From Halomonas korlensis (GTDB lineage: Bacteria > Pseudomonadota > Gammaproteobacteria > Pseudomonadales > Halomonadaceae), in the NCBI RefSeq assembly GCF_900116705.1, contig NZ_FPBP01000003.1, positions 248,001 to 312,000 of the forward strand: a stretch of DNA of 64,000 nucleotides. The letters run 5' to 3'. Positions 1 through 7,691 of the stretch are shown one piece after another. Every line of letters starts with the position of its first letter. The first letter of the stretch is position 1. The translations under genes were made by a program, and so were the position numbers. The notes under the pieces were generated by a model, which had not been told where the DNA came from, did no database searches, and worked only from the letters and a program-made list of their open reading frames with translations.

Positions 1-137
1 GCGGTGAAGCCAGCCGCAAGGAGAAGGGCGACGGCCCTACCGTGGTCGGCCACTGTCCCGAGTGTCGCGGCGAGCTGATCATGATGGACGGCTGCCCGAC
101 CTGCTATGCGGGCTGCGGCTGGTCAAAGTGCGGTTGA
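1..137 (+). CDS. nrdJ: C-terminal end of probable class II (B12-dependent) ribonucleotide reductase (partial)
   Basis: Only the last 44 codons are present; the frame begins at base 3 and stops with TGA at 135-137. The tail carries two pairs of cysteines (HCPEC, then CPTCY...CGWSKCG), a zinc-ribbon-like ending. Large B12-dependent ribonucleotide reductases end in similar redox/zinc cysteine clusters that pass electrons to the active site, so this is my best reading. Another zinc-ribbon protein cannot be excluded from 44 residues. A strong stem-loop follows directly. A class II enzyme, which needs no oxygen, would suit the anaerobic theme of the window. Confidence 0.5.
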   Translation, partial: GEASRKEKGDGPTVVGHCPECRGELIMMDGCPTCYAGCGWSKCG

Positions 138-161
138 GTCGAACCTGAGAGTCCGTTACCT

Positions 162-188
162 CACGGGGCCGCATCGCGCGGCCCCGTG
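162..188 (+). terminator. Strong stem-loop after the partial nrdJ-like gene
   Basis: Bases 162-172 and 178-188 form a perfect 11-bp GC-rich stem with a 5-base loop, 25 bases after the stop codon. There is no clear T-tract, so it may act as a terminator or as an mRNA 3' end stabiliser. Confidence 0.5.
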
Positions 189-259
189 GCGATTCTGGCT
201 GGCTCACCGGCGACATCGCAGCGGTAGCGGACATCGTCCGTCATGGAAATGGCATCGGG

Positions 260-273
260 TTGATGCATGTCAG
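260..273 (+). promoter_or_regulatory. FNR/Anr/Dnr-like box before ubiT
   Basis: The sequence TTGAT-GCAT-GTCAG matches TTGAT-N4-ATCAA in the TTGA and TCA cores. Its centre is 83 bases before the ubiT start, which would put a start site near 308 if it activates from -41.5. The second half-site is imperfect. Confidence 0.4.
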
Positions 274-349
274 TGCTCTCCCTCGCGACCCTGCCAGAAT
301 GCACTGTTCTGTGTTTCCGTCTCGTGTGTGCTTGTCAGGAGTGTTTGCC

Positions 350-850
350 ATGTCCTTGCCGCCTCTTCCCTTTTTTTCGGCCATGACCTCGATGGCGCGA
401 CCTCCCACTCCGACACGCCTGTTTCGTGTTCTCGATACTCGGGTTCCGCTCGCGCTCAAGCGACGTCTGGTCGAGCCATTGCTCAATCGGACCTTTGCCG
501 TGCCCCTCGAGGAGGGCGAGTTCGATGCCCTGCAGGGACGCCGCATCGCCCTGATAGTAGAAGACCTGGGGATAACCCTGACCCTTGGCCTTGCGGGCAG
601 GCAGATCATGCTCAGCGATGCACCGGGCGAGGCAAGCATCCGCGGAGGCTGGCGCGAATTCCTGTGCCTGGCGACGCGTCACGAGGACCCCGATAGTCTC
701 TTCTTTCAGCGTCGTCTGTCGATAGAAGGTGATACCGAGCTAGGCTTGATGGTCAAGAATCTGCTCGATGGCTGCGAGGAAGGGCTGGCCCAAGGCCGCC
801 TGGGTGAGTGGTTATCGCGTTTTGAGCGCTTCGTCGAGCGCCGACACTGA
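350..850 (+). CDS. ubiT: UbiT, SCP2-domain accessory factor for O2-independent ubiquinone synthesis
   Basis: This 166-residue protein has the SCP2-like lipid-binding domain of the UbiT (YhbT) family (roughly residues 25-140, with the run ALKRRLVEPLLNR near the start). UbiT is thought to bind hydrophobic ubiquinone intermediates and works with UbiU and UbiV, which hydroxylate the ring without oxygen. Both partners are encoded 2.2-4.1 kb downstream on the other strand, which supports the call. I chose the ATG at 350 because AGGAG lies 8 bases before it; a frame-open ATG at 260 has no such site and would give an N-terminus unlike the family. An FNR-like box at 260-273 lies upstream. Confidence 0.85.
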   Translation: MSLPPLPFFSAMTSMARPPTPTRLFRVLDTRVPLALKRRLVEPLLNRTFAVPLEEGEFDALQGRRIALIVEDLGITLTLGLAGRQIMLSDAPGEASIRGGWREFLCLATRHEDPDSLFFQRRLSIEGDTELGLMVKNLLDGCEEGLAQGRLGEWLSRFERFVERRH

Positions 851-985
851 GACGTTATTCCCTCGTGGCCGGCATGCCAGGGTTGCCATGCCAGTCGCCG
901 CACAGGTCGCGGCTTCCGCCAGCGCTATGTGATCAGAAAACAATGCGCACCGCCCCAGGCCACTCTCATGCCCCGGGGCGGTTGC

Positions 986-1579
986 TTAGTGATCGTGGGA
1001 GCCGCTGTTGCCGGCGATCACGTTGTGCACATCCTCGAGGTAATGCACGTAGTGCACATAGTGCTCGACGTACTCACGGCCCTGGTCGGGACTTTCGCCC
1101 GCCTGTTGCTTGGCCGCCAGGGTGGCTTCGAAGGCCGAGCGGGCCTCCCGTTCGAACTTGTCGACCACGCGTGCCAGGAAGGCATCGATCTCGCCTTCTT
1201 CCAGCGCTGTATCGGCCGCCTGGATCGCAGGGTCGATCTCGCCTGCTGGCTTGACGCCGGTGAAGGGAGCGCCTTCGTAGGCGCGGTGTATCTCTACCAG
1301 AGTCGCGAAGAATTGCTGATCGGCCAGTTCCTGGGCGTCGTCGCCGAGCTTTCTCACCTCGAGCGTCTTGTCGAAGGCGCTCGTCAAGGCTGCCCCGTCC
1401 GTGGCCGGCACCCATTTCAGCAGCGGGGTGATATCGCCCGAACTCAGTGCCGTTTGCGCTTCCGTGATCACCGGGCCGTCCATGGCGTCGCAATGAGCGA
1501 ACGCTGGGGTGGCCAGCGACATTGCTAGGGCAGAGGTGGTTGCGATAATCAGCAGGCGCTTGCGAAAAATTGCGGTCAT
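986..1579 (-). CDS. Exported DUF6448-family protein, histidine-rich tail
   Basis: The 197-residue product begins with a clear signal peptide (basic start, hydrophobic run, then ATPAFA) and the predicted mature protein starts HCDAMDG. It ends with many histidines (HYVHYVHYLEDVHN and a final SHDH). The layout matches the DUF6448 family of periplasmic proteins with no assigned function. Metal binding is a guess based on the histidines. The ATG at 1579 is preferred over an in-frame ATG at 1639 because GGGAG precedes it and the signal peptide starts there. The AraC-type regulator gene lies downstream on the same strand. Confidence 0.7.
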   Translation of the reverse strand: MTAIFRKRLLIIATTSALAMSLATPAFAHCDAMDGPVITEAQTALSSGDITPLLKWVPATDGAALTSAFDKTLEVRKLGDDAQELADQQFFATLVEIHRAYEGAPFTGVKPAGEIDPAIQAADTALEEGEIDAFLARVVDKFEREARSAFEATLAAKQQAGESPDQGREYVEHYVHYVHYLEDVHNVIAGNSGSHDH

Positions 1580-1761
1580 GATGCTGTGCTCCCGTGTGGT
1601 GAAAGTATCAGTCGCTGTGCTGCTTGACTGTGCTTCCATGATAGGGAGTCGCAGTGGCCGGGTCGTTCGATAGCGCGCCTTCGTACATTTTTTTATTTTT
1701 CGGAAATATAACTGAAATCAACAGGATGCAAGTTCGATCTCGGTCTTCTGAAAGTCGAACC

Positions 1762-2895
1762 CTAGCCCTGGGCACGATAGGCGCTGGGAGTCATACCGGT
1801 GGCCTTCTTGAAGGCCGTGTTGAAGACCGACTTGGAGTTGAAGCCCGCGTCATACATCACCTGCAGGATGGTGGTGCCCGCCTCGGCAGCTTGCAGCTGC
1901 CGACAGGCTTCGACGATGCGGTAGTCGCTGACGAATTCAAAGAAATTCTTCTCGAGCCCCTGATTGATGGCTTGTGATAGCTCACGGGTGGGCACGCCAA
2001 GCTGCCGGGCCAGCTGCTCCACCGTCAGGTTGGCGTCCAGGTAGGGCCTGGCCTCGACCATGTGGGCCTTGAGACGCTGGAGCAGGGCGTCATCCACTTC
2101 TCTGTCTGGCGCGTCCTGTTTGCCATTGCTCTGTGCGAGGCGTGCTTCTTCGGCACTCAGCCCCGAGAAGATAGTGGGCTGGCGCAGGGCGTGTATCAGT
2201 AAGTAGTTAATGAACAGAAAACCGGTGATGGCACCGATGGTGGAGACCCACTCGGCGCTGGCATCGCTCTTGAAGACATGGGCGGAGAGACAGTAGAACA
2301 GGCTGAGGGTCCAGACGAAGGCATAGCCGATCAGCAACGTGCGCAGCCAGGCCAGTTGCTTGTTCTCGAGATTGGAGAAGAGCTGGCGTACCGTGGTGCC
2401 GAAGCGGCCAAGGGCGCGAATGGTGGCCCACAGGTACCCCAGAAAGACCAGATGGATAGCGGCGGCCAGCAGGGGGGAGGTGAGTACGCCCGGGTGGTCG
2501 CGACTCAGCAAGATATGCAGCTTGACCTCCGTGGGTTGAAGGTAATACTCCACCAGGAAAATCGCCGACACCACCCAGAACAGCAGGGTATGCACGGCGT
2601 GTCTGGGGACCAGGCGGAAGTCGCGATACATCAGCGACTGTGAATACAAATAGAGCAGGCTCGCCTGGAGCAGACCGATTAGCGTACCCAAGTAGGCCAG
2701 GTTCGGGTGCTGAAGGGCGACACCGGTGGAATAGAGAAAGACTTCTCCAAGGCCAGCGGCGAAGGTAAGGACACTGGCCGCCAGCAGGCGGTTGCTGGTT
2801 AGTCGGAACATTTCCGGCAGCAGCAGGAAGGCGGCCAGGCCCAGCGACTGGATGATGGTGGTGGCCAGAAGAAGGTCAACCAGCGTCAGGTACAT
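1762..2895 (-). CDS. AraC-family regulator with membrane-embedded N-terminal half
   Basis: The first ~230 of 377 residues hold about seven hydrophobic segments, and the last ~95 form an AraC/XylS double helix-turn-helix (VEQLARQLGVPTRELSQAIN, then the second helix pair in NSKSVFNTAFKKATGMTPSAYR). This is the architecture of membrane-anchored AraC regulators, which sense a signal in or across the membrane. The signal and targets are unknown. The neighbouring DUF6448 gene on the same strand, 182 bases downstream, is a possible target. The start at 2895 gives a membrane segment from residue 4 onward. The 166-base stretch from 1596 to 1761 is AT-rich around 1680-1730 and may hold the DUF6448 promoter. 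Confidence 0.85.
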   Translation of the reverse strand: MYLTLVDLLLATTIIQSLGLAAFLLLPEMFRLTSNRLLAASVLTFAAGLGEVFLYSTGVALQHPNLAYLGTLIGLLQASLLYLYSQSLMYRDFRLVPRHAVHTLLFWVVSAIFLVEYYLQPTEVKLHILLSRDHPGVLTSPLLAAAIHLVFLGYLWATIRALGRFGTTVRQLFSNLENKQLAWLRTLLIGYAFVWTLSLFYCLSAHVFKSDASAEWVSTIGAITGFLFINYLLIHALRQPTIFSGLSAEEARLAQSNGKQDAPDREVDDALLQRLKAHMVEARPYLDANLTVEQLARQLGVPTRELSQAINQGLEKNFFEFVSDYRIVEACRQLQAAEAGTTILQVMYDAGFNSKSVFNTAFKKATGMTPSAYRAQG

Positions 2896-3046
2896 GATGG
2901 GGCTCGTGTGTGTTTCGATGATTCAGCCGCGCATCGTCTCCCACGTGCCGGAACCGCCGCACCGACCAGAAAAAACGGCTTTACTCAACGGTCAGCCCCA
3001 CCAGCGGCAGGCGCCTCACTCGGTTCCGGGCGCAGGACCGACCCGA

Positions 3047-3964
3047 TCATGGCGCCAACCCGCGGGTATTGTCCATGCCGGGCCGTCCGTGCCAGTAGCC
3101 GTCGCAGATCTCAGCGTCCACCAGCGCCAGCGGGTCGGGGGCGGGAAGCTCGCCGCGTCGGGCCGCATCGAAGGCGCTGACCGCCTCGGCCATGCCTTCG
3201 GGCCGGGGGCTCAGGCGGGCGATCCCGACGCCCATCGCGGCCATGTCGCCCACCTCGTGGCGCAGGTCCTGGCAGGCGCCGGAGAGGGTCTGGATACCGT
3301 TCAGGGTGAAGACCTGCTGGGATTCCTGGGAGCGCAGCGCCAGCCCCTCGGGGTACTTCTGGCAGACGAACCGGCAGCGGTCCTTGGGCTTCTGGTGGCG
3401 CCGTGCGGTGAAGCAGCGCGACGACCAGGCCAGTGGCAAGTGGCCGTAGGCGAACACTTCGCAGGGCTGCTCGAGACCCTGCTCGCGGCAGTCGGCCAGC
3501 AGCCGGGCCAGATCGTCCCGCGACATCTCCACCGGAGCCTGCCAGCCTTGCATGCCGGCGCGGGCCAGTACGGCCAGAGTCGCGGGGTTGTAGAGGTTCA
3601 GCGCCGCACCGGCGACGAAGGGCAGGCCGGCCGCCAAGAGGCGCTGCACCGCACTCTGGTCATTGGCCTCGACGGTGAACTCGCCGTTGTCGCACAGCTT
3701 GCGCAGGTCGCGCAGGTCGGCCTCGGACTCGATCAGGGTCTGGCTGGCCAGCACGACCCGCTTGCCGCTCTGGGCGAGTTCGCGGCCGATACCCAGCCAG
3801 TCGTCGAGCTTCATGTCCCGGCGCCGCGAGCAGACGGATTCGCCCAGGGTGACGATCTCGACGGGCCAGTCGGCGGCCTCGCGGTAGAAGTCGGCGTAGT
3901 GCTCGCGGGTCCAGTAGAAGAGTACCGGGCCCAGGGACAGCTGGAGCTTGGGGGTGACGGACAT
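3047..3964 (-). CDS. ubiV: UbiV, Fe-S U32-family protein of O2-independent ubiquinone hydroxylation
   Basis: The 305-residue protein belongs to the U32 peptidase-like family and carries the four cysteines expected for the UbiV [4Fe-4S] cluster: C45, C184, C197 and C201 (SVCSRR; SSRCF...DRCRFVC). The 13- and 4-residue spacing of the last three equals that of E. coli UbiV. With UbiU it forms the heterodimer that hydroxylates ubiquinone precursors using prephenate rather than O2 as the oxygen source. It lies 11 bases after ubiU on the same strand, so the two are surely co-transcribed. The ATG at 3964 follows GGAGAG. Confidence 0.92.
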   Translation of the reverse strand: MSVTPKLQLSLGPVLFYWTREHYADFYREAADWPVEIVTLGESVCSRRRDMKLDDWLGIGRELAQSGKRVVLASQTLIESEADLRDLRKLCDNGEFTVEANDQSAVQRLLAAGLPFVAGAALNLYNPATLAVLARAGMQGWQAPVEMSRDDLARLLADCREQGLEQPCEVFAYGHLPLAWSSRCFTARRHQKPKDRCRFVCQKYPEGLALRSQESQQVFTLNGIQTLSGACQDLRHEVGDMAAMGVGIARLSPRPEGMAEAVSAFDAARRGELPAPDPLALVDAEICDGYWHGRPGMDNTRGLAP

Positions 3965-3975
3965 GGCGCTCTCTC

Positions 3976-4971
3976 CTATTTCCAGCGGCGCTCGTAGGCA
4001 CCCAGGGTGGTGGTGGCGCCCTCGGAGAGCTCGCCGAGACCGGCCATCCAGGTGGGGTCCGGGTGAAAGCGCCCTGGGGCGCGCTCCAGGTGGTCCAGTG
4101 CCTGGCGCCAGATGCCGGCGACCTTCGACACATAGGCGGGACTGCGCTGGCGCCCCTCGATCTTCACCGCCGCGATGCCGAGTTCCTGGAGTTCCGGCAG
4201 CAGCTCCAGGGTATTGAGGCTGGTGGGCTCCTCGATGGCGTGATAGGTCTCGCCGCCCACCTCGAAGCGGCCCTTGCACAGGGTCGGGTAGCCGGCGCGC
4301 TCGCCCTCGGCGTAGCGGTCGATCAGCACACCATTGAGGCGCGATTCCAAGCCCCGTGGGGTCTCCTCCCAGCGCACATGGGCCGCCGGGGAGCAGACGC
4401 CGCGGGTATTGGGCGATTCACCGGTCAGGTAAGAGGAGAGATAGCAGCGCCCCTCGGCCATGATGCACAGGCTGCCGAAGGCGAACACCTCGAGCTCCAC
4501 GGGGCTCTGCCTGGCCAGGTCGCGTACCTGGGTAATGGAAAGCACGCGCGGCAGCACGGCGCGTCTGATGCCGAACTGCTCGTGGTAGAAGCGCAGCGCC
4601 TCAAAGCTCGTCGCGGAGCCCTGCACCGAGAGGTGGCGGGCCAGCCCCGGGTGGCGGCGGGCGGCGTAATCGAGCAGCCCCATGTCGGCCATGATCAGCG
4701 CGTCGACGCCGAGCTCGGCGGCCTGGTCCACGGCGCGGGTCCACATGGCCCAACCCTCGGGTTGGGGGTAGGTGTTGATGGCGCAGAACACCCGCTTGCC
4801 GCGGGCGTGGGCGTAGTCGATGCCCTCCCGGGCGCGCTTGTCGGTGAAATTGAGACCGGCGAATTGGCGGGCGTTGGTGGTGTTCTGGAAGCCGAAATAG
4901 ACGGCATCGGCCCCTTCGTCCACAGCGCGCTTCAGCGCGGGCAGGTTGCCGGCGGGGCAGACGAGCTCCAT
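3976..4971 (-). CDS. ubiU: UbiU, Fe-S U32-family protein of O2-independent ubiquinone hydroxylation
   Basis: This 331-residue protein has cysteines at 169, 176, 193 and 232, the same numbering as the [4Fe-4S] ligands of E. coli UbiU, plus the U32 signature region (ELEVFAFGSLCIMAEGRCYLSSY). It is the first gene of the ubiUV operon. The ATG at 4971 follows AAAGGAGGC. A palindromic FNR-like box sits 59-72 bases upstream at 5030-5043, which fits anaerobic induction. The pathway lets the cell make the quinone needed for nitrate respiration when O2 is absent. Confidence 0.93.
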   Translation of the reverse strand: MELVCPAGNLPALKRAVDEGADAVYFGFQNTTNARQFAGLNFTDKRAREGIDYAHARGKRVFCAINTYPQPEGWAMWTRAVDQAAELGVDALIMADMGLLDYAARRHPGLARHLSVQGSATSFEALRFYHEQFGIRRAVLPRVLSITQVRDLARQSPVELEVFAFGSLCIMAEGRCYLSSYLTGESPNTRGVCSPAAHVRWEETPRGLESRLNGVLIDRYAEGERAGYPTLCKGRFEVGGETYHAIEEPTSLNTLELLPELQELGIAAVKIEGRQRSPAYVSKVAGIWRQALDHLERAPGRFHPDPTWMAGLGELSEGATTTLGAYERRWK

Positions 4972-5029
4972 GGCGAGCCTCCTTTAGTGGGAATCCCGGC
5001 CATGCTAGTCGACTATTCCCCATGGGCTT

Positions 5030-5043
5030 TTGACTCGCGTCAT
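5030..5043. promoter_or_regulatory. FNR/Anr/Dnr-like box between ubiU and the globin gene
   Basis: TTGAC-TCGC-GTCAT is a near-perfect inverted repeat matching the FNR/Dnr family core TTGA-N6-TCA. Centred at 5036.5, it could activate ubiUV on the minus strand (start site near 4995) and the globin on the plus strand (start near 5078). Confidence 0.5.
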
Positions 5044-5113
5044 GGCAACACTGGATTTTGCGGCAGAAGGTCTCATGACCCATGTCAGATAAATTCTATG
5101 GCCGGTTCGTTGG

Positions 5114-5605
5114 ATGACGACTGATGGCAGGATCCCGCCTAATCTTGACGTAAGACACTCGTGCGGGTGCCCCGTGGATATTGAGCAACTCTTCGATGAG
5201 AGTTATGGACGCGTACTGAGCCGCGAAGTCGGCGGGCAGGGCTTCTTTTCGGCCTTCTATGACCGCTTCCTTGCAGCCTCGCCGGAAGTCGCGGAGAAGT
5301 TTCGCTATACCGATATGCCACGTCAGCAGGCCATGCTGAAGAAGGCCTTTTACCATCTGCTGGCCTTCTATGCCTCGAGCCATGCCGATTATTACCTGCA
5401 TGAGGTGGCAGTCAGTCACAGCCGCGTGCATCTCGACATTCCCCCTCGCCTTTATGACCTATGGCTCGAGACCTTGATAGCGACGGTACGCCGTTTTGAT
5501 GATCGATTCACCGACGAGGCCGAGCTCGCCTGGCGGCTGGTGATGTCGCCGGGTATCGTCTATATGAAGTTTCATTACGAACGAGAGGATACCTTCGCCC
5601 TTTAA
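5114..5605 (+). CDS. Single-domain globin-like protein
   Basis: The 163-residue product shows a globin-like helical pattern (FFSAFYDRFLAASPEVAEKFRYTD, then a heme-pocket histidine in SHSRVHLDIPPRLYDLW). Bacterial globins of this type bind O2 or NO; in this setting NO or oxygen sensing or scavenging is plausible but unproved. The start is uncertain: the ATG at 5114 has no clear ribosome site, and a GTG at 5172 (giving VDIEQLFDESY) begins nearer the conserved part. It is divergent from ubiUV and shares the FNR-like box at 5030-5043. Confidence 0.7.
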   Translation: MTTDGRIPPNLDVRHSCGCPVDIEQLFDESYGRVLSREVGGQGFFSAFYDRFLAASPEVAEKFRYTDMPRQQAMLKKAFYHLLAFYASSHADYYLHEVAVSHSRVHLDIPPRLYDLWLETLIATVRRFDDRFTDEAELAWRLVMSPGIVYMKFHYEREDTFAL

Positions 5606-5618
5606 ACGAGGGTTTTTT
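5598..5618 (+). terminator. Small T-tailed hairpin at the globin stop codon
   Basis: CCCT and AGGG (5598-5601 and 5609-5612) flank the stop codon and are followed by six T residues. The four-base stem is short, so this is a weak candidate terminator. Confidence 0.35.
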
Positions 5619-5711
5619 CTTTTCTGTGACGACCCTTGGGCTTTTATTCCAACAGCGCGCCGTTATCCTTGAGCGGAATCATTTTTTTCAGCACGTTCTC
5701 AAGGAGTCACC

Positions 5712-6101
5712 ATGGCGATTGCCAGTTTTAACGACCTGCTCGACGAAGCGCGCCAGCAGCCCGAAACGCAGCGCCTGCTGTTCGTCTTTACCCGTGCAGA
5801 ATTGCCGGACCATCCCAGTAAGGAACAGCGTCAACGCTTCGAGCAGGGAGAAGGCGGCGTGCTCACCCCGATGCTGTGCGTCGACAAGACGCCTGACGAG
5901 CTCACTGACATGAAAGATCTGGTGGCGGAATCACGAGCGACCGGCGTCGAGTGGGATATCGCCTTCGTGGCTGCCATGGCTGATCTCGGTACTGAACGCG
6001 CTGAGCAGCAGCTGGATCGCATGGTGGAGGCGCTCAAGATGGGCAGCATCGAGGCGTATCTCGCTTTCGACCGCGAGGGCGACGTAGTGGGGTTTCATTA
6101 A
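5712..6101 (+). CDS. Small conserved cytosolic protein of unknown function
   Basis: The 129-residue acidic protein has no signal peptide or membrane segment. Related short proteins in Pseudomonas and Halomonas are sometimes labelled 'ribonucleotide reductase subunit alpha', but at this length and without the reductase motifs it cannot be the catalytic subunit. I assign no function. AAGGAG lies 6 bases before the ATG at 5712. Three copies of GGGGTTTCA (6089, 6110, 6125) cover its last codons and the bases after them. Confidence 0.75.
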   Translation: MAIASFNDLLDEARQQPETQRLLFVFTRAELPDHPSKEQRQRFEQGEGGVLTPMLCVDKTPDELTDMKDLVAESRATGVEWDIAFVAAMADLGTERAEQQLDRMVEALKMGSIEAYLAFDREGDVVGFH

Positions 6102-6226
6102 ACCGCAGAGGGGTTTCACAAAGCGGGGTTTCAATAACCTCATCCCACCAGTTAACAGTGCACAGCAGTTGAACGTATGGACGGCAGGATGGAAGTTGGG
6201 TGACCAACCACAGGTGGCCCGCCATC

Positions 6227-6790
6227 TCAGTAGGCCCAGACGATCGCCATCAGCACTCCCCACGCCATGACGCCTGCCGCCATCACGGTATAGGTCGTGG
6301 ACATGGCAACGATATCGTTCTCGCCTCGTTGGCATAGCCCCTGCAGCCCGTGATAGATGAGGCTGCACGAAAGGGCCATCGCCACCAGTGCGGCCAGGGC
6401 ATTGATCAGCAGGCTGGGAATCAGCAGGACCAACGAGGATGACCAGAGCGGTAGCGGTGCCATGGCAGCGATCAGGTAGGCATCGTGGTAGTTGATCGAC
6501 ATCTCTCCACTGTTGACCACCGAATGGATCAGCCAGCCCATCACGAAGAAGGTCAGCAGCTCGGCCAGGAACAGGATAGTGGTGATGAAGCGCCATTGAC
6601 GATCACCAAAGCCTGCCATGAACGCGTCGCCATAGTGGGTGCCGGCATAGTAGAGCATGATCGGTGGCAGCAGCGACATGGGTAGCACCACCAGCCAGGC
6701 CAAGGCTGGAATCGACCACCCACGCTGCTGGAGTTCCTTCCACCCCACGCTGCGCCTGAACGGTAGAAAGAAGATCGTTGCAACGTTCAT
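6227..6790 (-). CDS. Yip1-family integral membrane protein
   Basis: The 187-residue protein has about five hydrophobic helices (starting near residues 29, 67, 101, 127 and 164), with the early PALAWLVVLPMSLLPP stretch seen in Yip1-domain proteins. The molecular role of bacterial Yip1-like proteins is not known. It diverges from the MarR-type gene, and the shared 138-base gap holds inverted repeats that could be an operator. Confidence 0.7.
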   Translation of the reverse strand: MNVATIFFLPFRRSVGWKELQQRGWSIPALAWLVVLPMSLLPPIMLYYAGTHYGDAFMAGFGDRQWRFITTILFLAELLTFFVMGWLIHSVVNSGEMSINYHDAYLIAAMAPLPLWSSSLVLLIPSLLINALAALVAMALSCSLIYHGLQGLCQRGENDIVAMSTTYTVMAAGVMAWGVLMAIVWAY

Positions 6791-6820
6791 AAGCCACCCC
6801 TGCCCTGTTCGGGAATAGAC

Positions 6821-6849
6821 GTTTCGAAACCACTACATCATATTGTGAT
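6821..6849. promoter_or_regulatory. Inverted repeats between yip1-like and marR-like genes
   Basis: GTTTCGAAAC (6821-6830) is a perfect palindrome, and ATCA-TATTG-TGAT (6837-6849) is a perfect 4-5-4 inverted repeat in an AT-rich patch. Such a site between a MarR gene and a divergent gene is typical of the regulator's operator. Confidence 0.4.
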
Positions 6850-6928
6850 ATAGTTAGTCACGGCGGGTGCACCTGTCAAGGTGCGCACTGTCCCCGGGCT
6901 TTCGACTGTCGCATCATGGTGGACATGC

Positions 6929-7330
6929 ATGTTGAGAAAAGAAGACTTCGAACGGTTGTCTCACTTTCGTTATCGGCTGCGCTGTTTTCTGCGGGATAGC
7001 GAGGATATCTGCCGCCAACATGGCCTGACTCCTTTGCAGTATCAGCTGCTGCTCCACCTGAAAGGGTTCGCGGGCCGCGAATGGGCATCCGTCGGCGAGC
7101 TGGCGGAGCGGTTGCAGGCCAAGCATCACGGCACCGTCATGCTGATCGATCGTTGCCAGCAGCTGGGGCTGGTGGAGCGGCACCCCGGCCGGGATGATCG
7201 CCGACGCATTGAAGTGCACCTCCTGGCGAAAGGGGCGCGACTGGCCGAACAGATCGCAGAGCGGCATCAACCAGAGCTGCGCCACTTGCAGGACGAGTTC
7301 GGCCATCCGGGATGGTCAGAATTACCCTGA
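6929..7330 (+). CDS. MarR-family transcriptional regulator
   Basis: The 133-residue protein has a winged helix-turn-helix (GLTPLQYQLLLHLKGF, WASVGELAERLQAKHHGTVM, then the wing RHPGRDDRRRIEVHL), all MarR landmarks. MarR proteins are mostly ligand-responsive repressors of nearby genes, so the divergent yip1-like gene is the first candidate target. The ATG at 6929 has GGTGG 6 bases upstream. An in-frame ATG at 6881 is possible, but it would add residues not typical of the family. Confidence 0.85.
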   Translation: MLRKEDFERLSHFRYRLRCFLRDSEDICRQHGLTPLQYQLLLHLKGFAGREWASVGELAERLQAKHHGTVMLIDRCQQLGLVERHPGRDDRRRIEVHLLAKGARLAEQIAERHQPELRHLQDEFGHPGWSELP

Positions 7331-7691
7331 AAGCCGCGTAACGCTAAAACGGCAGCGGATGGAAAAGCTGCCTAATGGTAATGACTTGTATAAGCCTCGG
7401 GAGCGGTGATTCACATCAGCTTTTTCTGCTCATGAGGCAGCCTGGGAGGTTGCTCCCATGGGTCACGAATCTTTAATAAGCATATTAAAGAATGTTTAAC
7501 GCCCACCAGGTCAGGTAAAAGGCCTGCCACGTGATGTCGCAGCAGGTCATTAAGCCGGCACATGTTGGGTGAGGGTGATATGCATCAATGTGATCCGGGG
7601 CTGATTCTGGTGGAATAAATGCTTGTTTTCATACTCGGAGCGAGAGGATTGATTCACCTTGGTGGTGCCTCTCGCTTCTCAAGGAGACACC
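7331..7691 (+). promoter_or_regulatory. Non-coding 361-base region before the P450 gene: hairpin, AT-rich inverted repeat, FNR/Dnr-like box
   Basis: No credible gene lies here. A hairpin (TGGGAG-GTTG-CTCCCA, 7443-7458) may end the marR transcript. A perfect 8-4-8 inverted repeat CTTTAATA-AGCA-TATTAAAG sits at 7471-7490. GTGAT-ATGC-ATCAA at 7575-7588 reads TTGAT-GCAT-ATCAC on the other strand, only one base away from the FNR/Dnr consensus. Its centre is 110 bases before the P450 ATG. Confidence 0.55.

Noticed and set aside
5669..5682. TTGAG-CGGA-ATCAT as an FNR/Dnr box for the gene at 5712
   Set aside because: Two core mismatches, and its centre is only 36 bases from the ATG, so a start site at +41.5 would fall inside the gene.
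6089..6133. Three copies of GGGGTTTCA as a regulatory repeat
   Set aside because: The first is coding and the spacing is irregular (21, then 15 bases); short repeats like this occur by chance.
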